Positions 36,585 to 45,365 of a stretch of 64,000 nt of DNA are shown here, one piece after another. This stretch comes from Gammaproteobacteria bacterium. GTDB lineage: Bacteria > Pseudomonadota > Gammaproteobacteria > Enterobacterales > Alteromonadaceae. The notes below the pieces were generated by a model. That model worked only from the letters and a program-made list of their open reading frames with translations. It ran no database searches and had not been told where the DNA came from. The stretch covers positions 62,001 to 126,000 of the forward strand of contig JAHKAA010000050.1 of assembly GCA_018825965.1 (NCBI GenBank), in the 5' to 3' direction. The position numbers were made by a program, and so were the translations under genes. Numbering within the stretch: position 1 is the first letter of the stretch; each line of letters starts with the position of its first letter.

Positions 36585-37625
36585 ATGATACAAAAAAGTT
36601 CGACCATTAATGATGTTGCCCGTCTGGCTGGTGTATCAAAACGCACTGTGTCGCGGGTGATCAATGGATCTTTGAGTGTGGGTGACAGCACCAGAGTCCG
36701 GGTCGAGAAAATTATCGCTGAACTGAATTATTCGCCCAATACTCAGGCTCGTGGCCTGGCGTCGAGCCGCTCTTATTTATTAGGTTTAATTTACGATAAC
36801 CCGGATGCTTTGTACTTAGATGACGTGCAACGTGGTGTGCTGGAGATTTGTTCTACTCTGGGCTATGAGCTGGTAGTGCATCCTTGCCGGTACCGCAGCG
36901 AAACCCTGGTGCAGGATTGCCTGAATTTTATCAACAGATCCAAACTCGACGGTGTCATTGTATTGCCTCCGGTTTCTGAGCTGGAGTCTTTGGCTGAAGC
37001 GCTGAAAAACGCCGGACGACCTTATGTGCGCCTGACCTCTGTGGCTATTGACGAAGCTAAACATATAGTAGTGTCAGACGACAGATCCGCTGCTGCAGAA
37101 ATGGCGCGTTATTTTGCTCAGTTAGGCCATCAGGACATAGCTTTTATCAGTGGTCCTCAGCGATATAAGTCCTCTACTGAGCGGATGGAAGGATTTAAAT
37201 TAGGTTTATCTGCTTATGGCATAGCCCTGCAAGCCGAACGTATTCTGGAGGGAAATAATACCTATGAAACAGGCATTGAATGTGCCCGCAGTCTGTTGAG
37301 TCAAAGCCCTTTACCTACGGCAATTTTTGCCAATAACGATCAGATGGCCGCTGGGGTACTGAAAGTAGCGCATCAAATGGGCATCGCTATTCCAGAGCAG
37401 TTGTCTGTCGCTGGTTTTGATGACAACTTACTGGCATCCAGAGTGATACCAGCATTAACGACGATAAGGCGTCCGGTTCGGCAAATGGCGCAGTTAGCGA
37501 CCACCAAAATGATTATGGTGATTGAACAAAATGACAAAGCGGCACAACAAGTGGCGGCTAAAGTAGCGCCCACCCTGGTGGTGCGGGAATCCACAGCCAA
37601 GGCTGCAACAGTACTTCCTTCCTAA
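36585..37625 (+). CDS. LacI-family transcriptional regulator
   Basis: 346 residues. The helix-turn-helix is TINDVARLAGVSKRTVSRVINGS and the hinge is SPNTQARGLAS. The sugar-binding domain has LGLIYDNPDALYLDDVQRG, IFANNDQMAAGVL and VAGFDD. It is 12 bases after the IclR gene. Five 16-bp palindromes in the locus have the form expected for its family. It likely represses the receptor, polygalacturonase and uxa genes until an inducer appears; the inducer is unknown. Confidence 0.9.
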   Translation: MIQKSSTINDVARLAGVSKRTVSRVINGSLSVGDSTRVRVEKIIAELNYSPNTQARGLASSRSYLLGLIYDNPDALYLDDVQRGVLEICSTLGYELVVHPCRYRSETLVQDCLNFINRSKLDGVIVLPPVSELESLAEALKNAGRPYVRLTSVAIDEAKHIVVSDDRSAAAEMARYFAQLGHQDIAFISGPQRYKSSTERMEGFKLGLSAYGIALQAERILEGNNTYETGIECARSLLSQSPLPTAIFANNDQMAAGVLKVAHQMGIAIPEQLSVAGFDDNLLASRVIPALTTIRRPVRQMAQLATTKMIMVIEQNDKAAQQVAAKVAPTLVVRESTAKAATVLPS

Positions 37626-37717
37626 ACTCAGCTGAATTTCTGCGTTTTAGTTTTCCCGGTCCAAAAAATAGAGTAAGGTGGTTTTATTAGAAAAAATGAA
37701 ACCATCTGCTGATTGGG

Positions 37718-40690
37718 ATGGCGCTGATGTCTATTTTTGCAGAATTTATCAAATTGTTAAATAACAAAAATTTCAGTGTGATGGTCACTGTACTTTTGTT
37801 ACAGCTTTTTTTGGCATTGCCTTTTTCTGCCACAGCCGCAACAGCAGCTTTAACGGATTACTTCCGCGAAAGCTGGAATACCCGCCAGGGTTTACCCCAT
37901 AACACGATCAACAGTATCAGCCAGACTCCGGACGGTTACCTTTGGTTTGCCACCTGGGAAGGTGTGGCCCGTTACAATGGTCGCGAATTTAAAGTCTTTG
38001 GCCGTGAACAACAAACCGGTTTGCCAGACTCCGGCATCAGGGCTTTGCATTTGGATCCCAAAGGTCGTTTGTTGGTCGGTGGATCCCGTGGTGGTTTGGC
38101 CTTGCTACAGGATCAGCAATGGCGGCCAGTGGATGCGGTCTCGGCTTTAGTCAATGAAGTTCGGGGAGATGCCAAAGGCCAGCTTTGGGTAGGCACTGAA
38201 GGCGGAGGTTTGTTTTGCCTGCAAACGGATGGCTCCCGTCAGCAATGGACCCGGCATCATGGTTTACCCGGTAACACTTTATACAGCCTGCTGCATGATG
38301 ATCAGCAAGGGCTCTGGATAGGCACAGCTGAAGGCTTAGCTTATTTGCATCAGGGCAAACTAAGCACTGTGGTCAATAGCCCAAAACTTCCGGTATTCGC
38401 TTTGGCCTATTATCAGGGCAAGCTTTATCTCGGCACTGAACGGGGCTTGTATCAGCAACAAGGTACAGATTTCGTGTTAGTGCAGCCTGCACTGCATCAC
38501 ACCGCCATCTCCAGATTATTAGTTGATCACCAGGGTGATTTATGGATAGGCACTGTTGAGGAAGGTGTGTTCCGCCTGAGTAATTATGGTCTGGAGCAAC
38601 TGACAGTTCAGCAGGGGATGCCGAATAACAGAGTACTGGCTATTTATGAAGACAATGAACACAGCATCTGGCTTGGCACAAACGGTGGTTTATTTCGTTT
38701 ACGGGATGCACCTTTTACCACTTTAAGTACTGAGCAGGGCCTGCCGGATAATTTTGTCCGCACTGTATTACAGCATTCGGATGGCAGTGTCTGGATTGGT
38801 ACAGCCCGTGGTGTAGCACGTTACAAAGAGGGCCAATTGCTCGCTACAGCTAACCTGCTGCCGGAGCAGTCGGTATTAAGTCTGGCTGAAACGGCAAAAG
38901 GGGATGTGCTGATAGGAACTTATTCGTCCGGAGTTTTTCACTACAGCCAGGGCAAGATCACCAAACTGCTGGATCGCAACTCAGGTTTATTATCCAACGA
39001 AGTCAGGGCTATTTTGCCTTTGCCTGAAGGGGATATCTGGTTCGGTACAGCACAGGGTCTGAATCATTATCAACATCAGAACATCCGCAGTTACACCACT
39101 CGCGAAGGTTTGCCTGCGGATTTTGTAATAGCACTGCACAAAACAAAGGATGTGTTATGGGTGGGGACCGGCACCGGTGTCACCCGTCTGGTGAATGGCC
39201 AATTTGAGTCTTTATCATTATCGAGGTTCGATCAGGCTGAATATGCCTTTGATTTTTATGAACAACCGGAAAAAAACTTGCTATGGCTGGCGACAGACAG
39301 GGGCTTAGTGCGCTATCGATTAGATACGGCAGAACTGGCGATGGTGGGGCGTAAAGCCGGTATGCCCTTTGATAAATTTTTTCAGGTGCAGGCTGATGTG
39401 CATGGCAACTTTTGGTTGAGCAGTAACAGAGGTATTTTGCGGATCAGCAGTCAGGACGCGAATGCGGTAGCGGATGGCACCCTGGCTGGTATTTCTTTTG
39501 ATTTGTATGGTGAAAGCGATGGCATGCTCAGTGCTCAGGCCAATGGTGGATCAAACCCTGCGGCTATGATGGCAACAGACGGCTCGTTGTGGTTTGCCAC
39601 GGCTTCGGGCGTCAGCAGGGTGCAACCCAGCCGCTTGGATGCCTTTGCTGAAGCTATACCTCCTGTGGTTCTTGAAGAATTACTGGTGAATGGGGTAGCG
39701 AAAAAAATTAGTGGCAGTATTGAGTTACCACCGGACAGTGACAGGGTGGAGCTGCATTTCGCTGGTTTAGGTTATGTGATGCCTGAACGTATTCAGTACC
39801 GCAGCCGCTTAGTTGGGTTTGATGCCAACTGGCTGGACAGAGGCAAACAGAACTTTGCTGAATACACCAATCTGGCGCCGGGTCGTTATGAATTTTTGGT
39901 GCAGGCTGCCAATTCGGGGGGTCCATGGAGTGAAGCTGCCCGCATAGAACTGATTAAACATCCACACTGGTGGCAAACCCGTCATTTCCAGTGGTTGGGC
40001 ACCTTATGTTCTATAGCTGTGCTGTTGTTGTTGCTGTACTGGCGTATGTCCAGCCTGCGTAAGTCAGAGCAACGTTTAAAGCGTCAGGTTGCCGAAAAAA
40101 CGGCAGAATTGCAGCAAAAAGCCAACAGTCTGCAGGCGGCAGATGAAGAAAAGTCAGCTTTGTTGGCTCAGTTGCATCAACAGACTTTAGCTTTGGCTTT
40201 GCAGGCCAGGCAGGATGGTTTGACAGGTCTTGCCAATCGCCGTGCTTTTGATGAAGTGTTAAGTAAAGAATTCATGCGTTCGCAACGTTTAAAGCAGCCA
40301 CTGGCTTTGGCTTTTATTGATATCGATCACTTTAAACAAATCAACGATACCTGGTCTCATAACGCCGGTGATGTGGCATTAGTCGCCATAGCGGAAAAAA
40401 TCCGTCAGCATTCCCGTTCTGTTGACTGTGCTGCCCGCTGGGGGGGCGAAGAGTTTGCGTTACTGATGCCATCGACCAGTCTGGAACAGGCACAGTTGGT
40501 GTGTGAACGGTTACGACTGGAGATTATGGCGCTGGACTGGCTGGATATAGCAGAAGGCATCAGTATTACGGTCAGTATTGGTATCGCTATCAGTGACGAG
40601 CTGAATGATGCCAAACAATTGCTATTTTTGGCCGATCAGGCTTTGTATCATGCCAAACAACAAGGTCGGAATCGCGTCTGCGCTGCCTGA
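37718..40690 (+). CDS. Periplasmic two-component-propeller sensor with GGDEF output
   Basis: 990 residues. After a hydrophobic N-terminus (VTVLLLQLFLALPFSATA), about 600 residues hold repeated propeller strands (DGYLWFATWEGVARY, GLWIGTAEGLAYL, SVWIGTARGVARY). A Y_Y_Y domain follows (NLAPGRYEFLVQAANSGGPWSEAA), then a membrane helix (TLCSIAVLLLLLYW), a coiled coil, and a GGDEF domain with GGEEF and the RSVD inhibitory site. It is a hybrid one-protein sensor likely reading a periplasmic saccharide and making c-di-GMP. The start is uncertain: ATG 37718, 37727 or 37781; none has a strong ribosome-binding site. Confidence 0.9.
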   Translation: MALMSIFAEFIKLLNNKNFSVMVTVLLLQLFLALPFSATAATAALTDYFRESWNTRQGLPHNTINSISQTPDGYLWFATWEGVARYNGREFKVFGREQQTGLPDSGIRALHLDPKGRLLVGGSRGGLALLQDQQWRPVDAVSALVNEVRGDAKGQLWVGTEGGGLFCLQTDGSRQQWTRHHGLPGNTLYSLLHDDQQGLWIGTAEGLAYLHQGKLSTVVNSPKLPVFALAYYQGKLYLGTERGLYQQQGTDFVLVQPALHHTAISRLLVDHQGDLWIGTVEEGVFRLSNYGLEQLTVQQGMPNNRVLAIYEDNEHSIWLGTNGGLFRLRDAPFTTLSTEQGLPDNFVRTVLQHSDGSVWIGTARGVARYKEGQLLATANLLPEQSVLSLAETAKGDVLIGTYSSGVFHYSQGKITKLLDRNSGLLSNEVRAILPLPEGDIWFGTAQGLNHYQHQNIRSYTTREGLPADFVIALHKTKDVLWVGTGTGVTRLVNGQFESLSLSRFDQAEYAFDFYEQPEKNLLWLATDRGLVRYRLDTAELAMVGRKAGMPFDKFFQVQADVHGNFWLSSNRGILRISSQDANAVADGTLAGISFDLYGESDGMLSAQANGGSNPAAMMATDGSLWFATASGVSRVQPSRLDAFAEAIPPVVLEELLVNGVAKKISGSIELPPDSDRVELHFAGLGYVMPERIQYRSRLVGFDANWLDRGKQNFAEYTNLAPGRYEFLVQAANSGGPWSEAARIELIKHPHWWQTRHFQWLGTLCSIAVLLLLLYWRMSSLRKSEQRLKRQVAEKTAELQQKANSLQAADEEKSALLAQLHQQTLALALQARQDGLTGLANRRAFDEVLSKEFMRSQRLKQPLALAFIDIDHFKQINDTWSHNAGDVALVAIAEKIRQHSRSVDCAARWGGEEFALLMPSTSLEQAQLVCERLRLEIMALDWLDIAEGISITVSIGIAISDELNDAKQLLFLADQALYHAKQQGRNRVCAA

Positions 40691-40756
40691 GTTTAAGCGA
40701 CTTTCCTGCCTTTTGAGTTCAATAATGGAATCTTGCCTTTGAAGTTCTCTGACCAG

Positions 40757-40805
40757 TTGCCATCGGTGGCAAAATTTTTTGCCAAGCTCTTGCTACCGGT
40801 GGCAA
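40757..40805 (+). promoter_or_regulatory. Paired LacI-type operators upstream of the polygalacturonase
   Basis: TTGCCATCGGTGGCAA (40757-40772) and TTGCTACCGGTGGCAA (40790-40805); centres are 33 bp apart, the same as upstream of the TonB receptor. The proximal site overlaps the likely -35 box, fitting repression. Confidence 0.8.
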
Positions 40806-40817
40806 ATGCGTTATTAT
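40790..40817 (+). promoter_or_regulatory. Probable polygalacturonase promoter
   Basis: TTGCTA (40790-40795) and TATTAT (40812-40817) at 16-bp spacing, about 65 bases before the ATG. The -35 lies inside the proximal operator. Confidence 0.5.
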
Positions 40818-40881
40818 GCTTTTTAAATAAGCATAAAGCAGAAGAAAGCTCAAAGCTTTATGCAGAGAAAAGGGAAAACTA

Positions 40882-42306
40882 ATGCTGATACCTGATCTGA
40901 AAAAACGTTTTTTACTCAAAGCCTGTGCTGCTTCGGCGGTACTGCAGCCTTTGTTTAGTTTTAAAGTGACGGCTGCTGCGGCTAAAGTTGTAGACCCAGT
41001 CTGGGCTGTGGCTGAACAAATACTGCGGGATATCAAGCTTACATCCTTTCCTGATCGTGATTTTGTGATCACTGCTTTTGGTGCTGAAAAAAATCAACGC
41101 TGTGATTCAGCCATTAAAAAAGCCATAGCTGCTTGTCATGACGCGGGTGGGGGTCGTGTGGTGGTGCCAGAAGGTGTCTGGTCCACCGGTGCTGTGCATT
41201 TAAAATCCAATGTGAATTTACATCTGCAAAAAAATGCAGTCCTGTCTTTTGTTACCGATCCACAAGCTTATTTACCTGAAGTTTTTACCCGCTGGGAAGG
41301 GGTGGAACTGATGGGGTTTTCGCCGCTTATTTATGCTTATCAGCAACAGAATATAGCTGTGACAGGCGAAGGAATCCTGGAAGGTAATGCCAGTGCTGAC
41401 AACTGGTGGCCCTGGAAAGGAGTATGGAAACATACACCCTGGAAACTGGACCCTGCAACGGACCAAAAACCAGGCCGTGATCAGCTGTTTGCTATGACTG
41501 AAGCTGCTGTGCCTGTTGAAAAACGATATCTGGACAATAACAGATTAAGGCCACCCTTTATTCAGCCTTATGGCTGTGAAAGGGTATTAATTGAAGGCGT
41601 GACCATTCGTAATTCCCCCTTCTGGCTGATGAACCCTGTGCTTTGTAAAGACGTGGTGATCCGTGGCGTGAACTGCGTTAGTTTTGGCCCCAATTCTGAT
41701 GGCTGCGACCCTGAATCCTGCCAGCGTGTTTTGATTGAAAACTGTTTGTTTGATACAGGGGATGATTGTATTGCCTTGAAGTCTGGCCGCAATGCCGATG
41801 GCCGTCGTTTAGCCACTCCCATTCAACAAGTGGTGATCCAGGATTGTCTGATGAAATCCGGCCACGGTGGTGTTGTTATTGGCAGTGAAATATCGGGCGG
41901 AGCTAAACAAATATTTGCCCGGCGTTGCCGCATGAGCAGCCCAAGTCTGGAGCGCGGTTTACGTATTAAAACCAACTCAGTTCGCGGCGGATTAATTGAG
42001 CAAATCGCGGTAGATGATATTGAAATTGGTGAAGTGAAAGATGCCATTGTGATCAACTTCTATTACGAAGAAGGGGATGCAGGTAACTTTTTACCTCAAG
42101 TCAAAGATCTGAAAATCAGTAACTTCAGAGTGAAAAAAGCCCAGCGTGCTTTTGAAATTCGTGGTTTACCCCGTGCTGGTATCAGCGGTATTCAGATGAC
42201 GGATCTCAGCTTTGAACAAGCCAGAGTGGGTGTATTGGAAAATGCCAGCGATTTCAAATTAAGCAATGTCAGCATAAATGGCAAAGCATGGACTGGTCTT
42301 AAGTAA
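40882..42306 (+). CDS. GH28 polygalacturonase
   Basis: 474 residues. GH28 signature residues are all present: NSDGCDP, TGDDCIALKSG, GHGGVVIGSE and LRIKTN, in a parallel beta-helix. The N-terminus KKRFLLKACAASAVLQPLF is an export signal with a KR-type Tat-like motif. It hydrolyses galacturonan, and relatives of this length are often exo-acting, which I cannot verify. It is controlled by the two operators upstream and is followed by uxaA after 66 bases. Confidence 0.92.
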   Translation: MLIPDLKKRFLLKACAASAVLQPLFSFKVTAAAAKVVDPVWAVAEQILRDIKLTSFPDRDFVITAFGAEKNQRCDSAIKKAIAACHDAGGGRVVVPEGVWSTGAVHLKSNVNLHLQKNAVLSFVTDPQAYLPEVFTRWEGVELMGFSPLIYAYQQQNIAVTGEGILEGNASADNWWPWKGVWKHTPWKLDPATDQKPGRDQLFAMTEAAVPVEKRYLDNNRLRPPFIQPYGCERVLIEGVTIRNSPFWLMNPVLCKDVVIRGVNCVSFGPNSDGCDPESCQRVLIENCLFDTGDDCIALKSGRNADGRRLATPIQQVVIQDCLMKSGHGGVVIGSEISGGAKQIFARRCRMSSPSLERGLRIKTNSVRGGLIEQIAVDDIEIGEVKDAIVINFYYEEGDAGNFLPQVKDLKISNFRVKKAQRAFEIRGLPRAGISGIQMTDLSFEQARVGVLENASDFKLSNVSINGKAWTGLK

Positions 42307-42335
42307 ACAGCAAAGCGTGTTTTTTTAAATAAGTT

Positions 42336-42352
42336 TTGCCACCGATAGACAA
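42336..42352 (+). promoter_or_regulatory. Single LacI-type operator upstream of uxaA
   Basis: TTGCCACCGATAGACAA differs by one base from the proximal receptor site read on its own strand (TTGCCACCGGTAGACAA). The right arm is imperfect. No second site is found 33 bp to either side. It lies 20 bases before the uxaA ATG. Confidence 0.65.
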
Positions 42353-42372
42353 GCTATCAAGCAGGTTAATAA

Positions 42373-43920
42373 ATGACAGAACAAACAAAAGGTTGTAGCC
42401 CACATATTGCCGACCCGGCCGCTATTCAGCTGAGCCTGTTGCAGGTGCATCCACGCGACAATGTGTTGGTAGTGTTGCAGCCTTTAACTTCAGGCCAATC
42501 TTTAATTGAACCCTGGCGCGAAGTACAGGCAAAAGAAGATATTCAGCCTGGTCATAAAGTCGCCTTGAAGTTGATTAAAAAAGGCGAAGCTGTGATCAAA
42601 TATGGTTATGCCATAGGAGTAGCACAGGACGATATTCCGGCCGGTAGCTGGGTGCATTCCCATAATCTGAAAACTTTATTGTCCGACCAGATTGACTACC
42701 AGTATCAGGGCTGTAACGCCGATGACTTCACTTTCCCAGCCGAATTGCCTACGCATTTTATGGGCTATCGCCGTGCCAATGGCCGGGTCGGTACCCGCAA
42801 CGAGTTATGGATCTTAAATACGGTCGGTTGTGTCAATCGTGCTGCAATGAAAATTGCCGAAAAAGCCAATCAACAATTTGCCGGTTTAACAGACGGCGTT
42901 TTTGCGTACACCCATCCTTTTGGTTGTTCTCAGTTAGGTGATGATTTAAATCATACCCGCGCTGTATTGGCTGGCTTAATGCAAAACCCTAATGCTGGTG
43001 CTGTGCTGGTGCTGGGTTTAGGCTGCGAAAACAATCAACTGGCAGCTCTACTTAAAGCCTGCCCTGAACTGGATCCAAGCCGTTTACGTTCTTTTAATGC
43101 TCAGCAAGTAGAAGATGAATTAGAGCAAGGCCTGGAGGCCGCAGCAGAGCTTATCCAACTGATGCAACAGGACCAACGCACAGCCTGCCCTGTGTCCGAT
43201 TTAGTGGTTGGTATGAAATGTGGTGGCTCAGACGGTTTAAGTGGGTTAACGGCTAATCCGCTGGTGGGCCGTATTGCCGATTTAGTCTGCGCTGCTGGTG
43301 GCAAAGTGGTGCTGACTGAAACTCCTGAAATGTTTGGTGCCGAACAGGTATTGATGAGCAGGGCTGCCAACGAAACCGTGTTTTCCGACATAGTGACTTT
43401 GGTCAACGACTTTAAGCAGTACTTTATCGACAACAAACAACCCGTTTATGAAAACCCCAGCCCTGGCAATAAAGCCGGTGGTTTAACCACGCTGGAAGAA
43501 AAATCCTTAGGTGCCATTCAAAAAGGTGGCTCTGCCAAAGTGACGCAGGTTATTCCTTATGGTGCTTTAGTGCAGCAACAAGGTTTAACTTTGCTGCAAG
43601 GCCCTGGCAATGATGCTGTGTCGTCCACTGCTTTAGCGGCCAGCGGTGCCACTATGCTTTTGTTTACTACGGGCCGTGGCACACCTCTGGGTTTCCCTGT
43701 GCCTACAGTAAAAATTTCGTCCAACAGCGATTTAGCCAAACGTAAACCGCAATGGATAGATTTTGATGCCGGAGCTTTGTTGCAACAAGGCCAGAATGCG
43801 CAGGATTTTTCTTATCAGTTTTTCCGCTACCTGATCGATATCGCCTCAGGCAAGCAGACCCAAAACGAATTATCAGACAACAAAGAAATCGCCATTTGGA
43901 AAAATGGCGTGACCCTGTAA
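42373..43920 (+). CDS. uxaA: Altronate dehydratase
   Basis: 515 residues (E. coli UxaA 495). An N-terminal SAF domain (about 1-110) precedes the large UxaA/GarD catalytic part, with RVGTRNELWILNTVGCVN, THPFGCSQLGDD, GLGCENNQ and GMKCGGSDGLSG. It dehydrates altronate to KDG. It opens the uxaA-uxaC-reductase-eda-kdgK-gapN-like-pelA run, with gaps of 0-22 bases or overlaps. Confidence 0.96.
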   Translation: MTEQTKGCSPHIADPAAIQLSLLQVHPRDNVLVVLQPLTSGQSLIEPWREVQAKEDIQPGHKVALKLIKKGEAVIKYGYAIGVAQDDIPAGSWVHSHNLKTLLSDQIDYQYQGCNADDFTFPAELPTHFMGYRRANGRVGTRNELWILNTVGCVNRAAMKIAEKANQQFAGLTDGVFAYTHPFGCSQLGDDLNHTRAVLAGLMQNPNAGAVLVLGLGCENNQLAALLKACPELDPSRLRSFNAQQVEDELEQGLEAAAELIQLMQQDQRTACPVSDLVVGMKCGGSDGLSGLTANPLVGRIADLVCAAGGKVVLTETPEMFGAEQVLMSRAANETVFSDIVTLVNDFKQYFIDNKQPVYENPSPGNKAGGLTTLEEKSLGAIQKGGSAKVTQVIPYGALVQQQGLTLLQGPGNDAVSSTALAASGATMLLFTTGRGTPLGFPVPTVKISSNSDLAKRKPQWIDFDAGALLQQGQNAQDFSYQFFRYLIDIASGKQTQNELSDNKEIAIWKNGVTL

Positions 43921-43929
43921 GGAATTTAT

Positions 43930-45354
43930 ATGGCCAACTTTAAAGCTTTAGTACTTGATCAAGACAGATTATTTCCGGCCGATCCTACAGTTCGCGCCAT
44001 AGCCAGACGTTTATATGCAGGTATTAAAGACTTGCCTATTGTCAGCCCACATGGGCATACCGATCCAGGCTGGTTTGCCAGCAATGCCAACTTCGGCAAT
44101 GCCACCAGCTTATTGCTGCTGCCGGATCATTATGTGTTCCGCATGCTGTACAGCCAGGGCATTTCGCTGGAGTCTTTAGGTATTCGCACTAAAGACGGCA
44201 CGCCGGTCGAAACCGATTACCGCAAAATTTTCCACACTTTTGCCAAAAATTATCATTTGTTCCGTGGCACACCGTCACGCATTTGGCTTGATAGTGTATT
44301 TCATGACGTCTTTGGTTTAGAGCATGCGTTAAGCACAGACACTGCCGATTTGTATTACGACAGCATCAACGAGCAGTTGGTCAAACCTGAATTTAAGCCC
44401 CGTGCTTTGCTGGATAAATTTAATATCGAACTGATTGCCACTACCGAAGGTGCAGTCAATTCGCTAAAACACCATGCCGCTTTAAAAGGTACGGGTTATG
44501 AAAAACGGGTGATCACCACCTTCAGACCAGATGATGTGATAGATGCCGACCGCGCTGATTTTCTGGCCAATATCAAAAAACTGGCTGAGCAAACGGGTCA
44601 GGACACGCACAACTGGCATGGTTATTTGCAGGCGTTGCGTATTCGTCGGCAGTTTTTCCGCGATCATGGCGCTACAGCCACGGATCACGGCCATCCAACA
44701 GCTAAAACAGCGAATTTATCAGAGCATGAAGCAAGAGCTTTGTTTCAGCTGTGTTTATCAGGTACTGCCAGCAAAGAGCAAACCGAGTTATTCCGTGCTC
44801 AGATGCTGACGGAAATGGCCGGTATGAGCATTGAAGATGGCATGACGATGCAAATTCACCCTGGCGCTTTCCGTAACCATAACCCAGCTATTTTTGAGCG
44901 TTTTGGTGCCGACAAAGGCGCGGATATTCCAAGCCCTACTGAATTTGTCAGCAACTTAAAACCTCTGCTGGATAAATACGGCAACAATGCCGCTTTGAAC
45001 ATTATTTTGTTCACCCTGGATGAAACCACTTATGCCCGCGAGTTGGCGCCTTTGGCTGGCCATTATCCGGCGCTAAAACTGGGCCCTGCCTGGTGGTTCC
45101 ATGACAGCCCTGAAGGTATGTTGCGTTTTAGGCATCAGGTCACTGAAACCGCAGGTTTTTACAACACAGTTGGTTTTAACGACGATACCCGTGCGTTTTT
45201 GTCTATTCCGGCCCGTCATGATGTGGCGCGCCGTATTGACTGTCGTTTCCTGGCTGGTTTAGTGGCTGAACATCGCTTAAACGAAGACGAGGCTCATGAA
45301 CTGGCCCAGCAGCTGACCTATCAGTTGGTGAAACAAGCCTATCAGTTGGATTAA
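43930..45354 (+). CDS. uxaC: Uronate isomerase
   Basis: 474 residues (E. coli UxaC 470), amidohydrolase fold. Family segments include VSPHGHTDPGWFA, the metal-ligand-containing MTMQIHPGAFRNHN, and AWWFHDSPEGMLRFR. It isomerises galacturonate to tagaturonate and glucuronate to fructuronate. It is nine bases after uxaA. Confidence 0.97.
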   Translation: MANFKALVLDQDRLFPADPTVRAIARRLYAGIKDLPIVSPHGHTDPGWFASNANFGNATSLLLLPDHYVFRMLYSQGISLESLGIRTKDGTPVETDYRKIFHTFAKNYHLFRGTPSRIWLDSVFHDVFGLEHALSTDTADLYYDSINEQLVKPEFKPRALLDKFNIELIATTEGAVNSLKHHAALKGTGYEKRVITTFRPDDVIDADRADFLANIKKLAEQTGQDTHNWHGYLQALRIRRQFFRDHGATATDHGHPTAKTANLSEHEARALFQLCLSGTASKEQTELFRAQMLTEMAGMSIEDGMTMQIHPGAFRNHNPAIFERFGADKGADIPSPTEFVSNLKPLLDKYGNNAALNIILFTLDETTYARELAPLAGHYPALKLGPAWWFHDSPEGMLRFRHQVTETAGFYNTVGFNDDTRAFLSIPARHDVARRIDCRFLAGLVAEHRLNEDEAHELAQQLTYQLVKQAYQLD

Positions 45355-45365
45355 AAGGACAAAAA

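Noticed and set aside
30616-42372. Classical KdgR (IclR) operators with TGAAAC/GTTTCA arms
   Set aside because: Only half-matches such as ATGAAACC near 37695 were found; no convincing palindrome.
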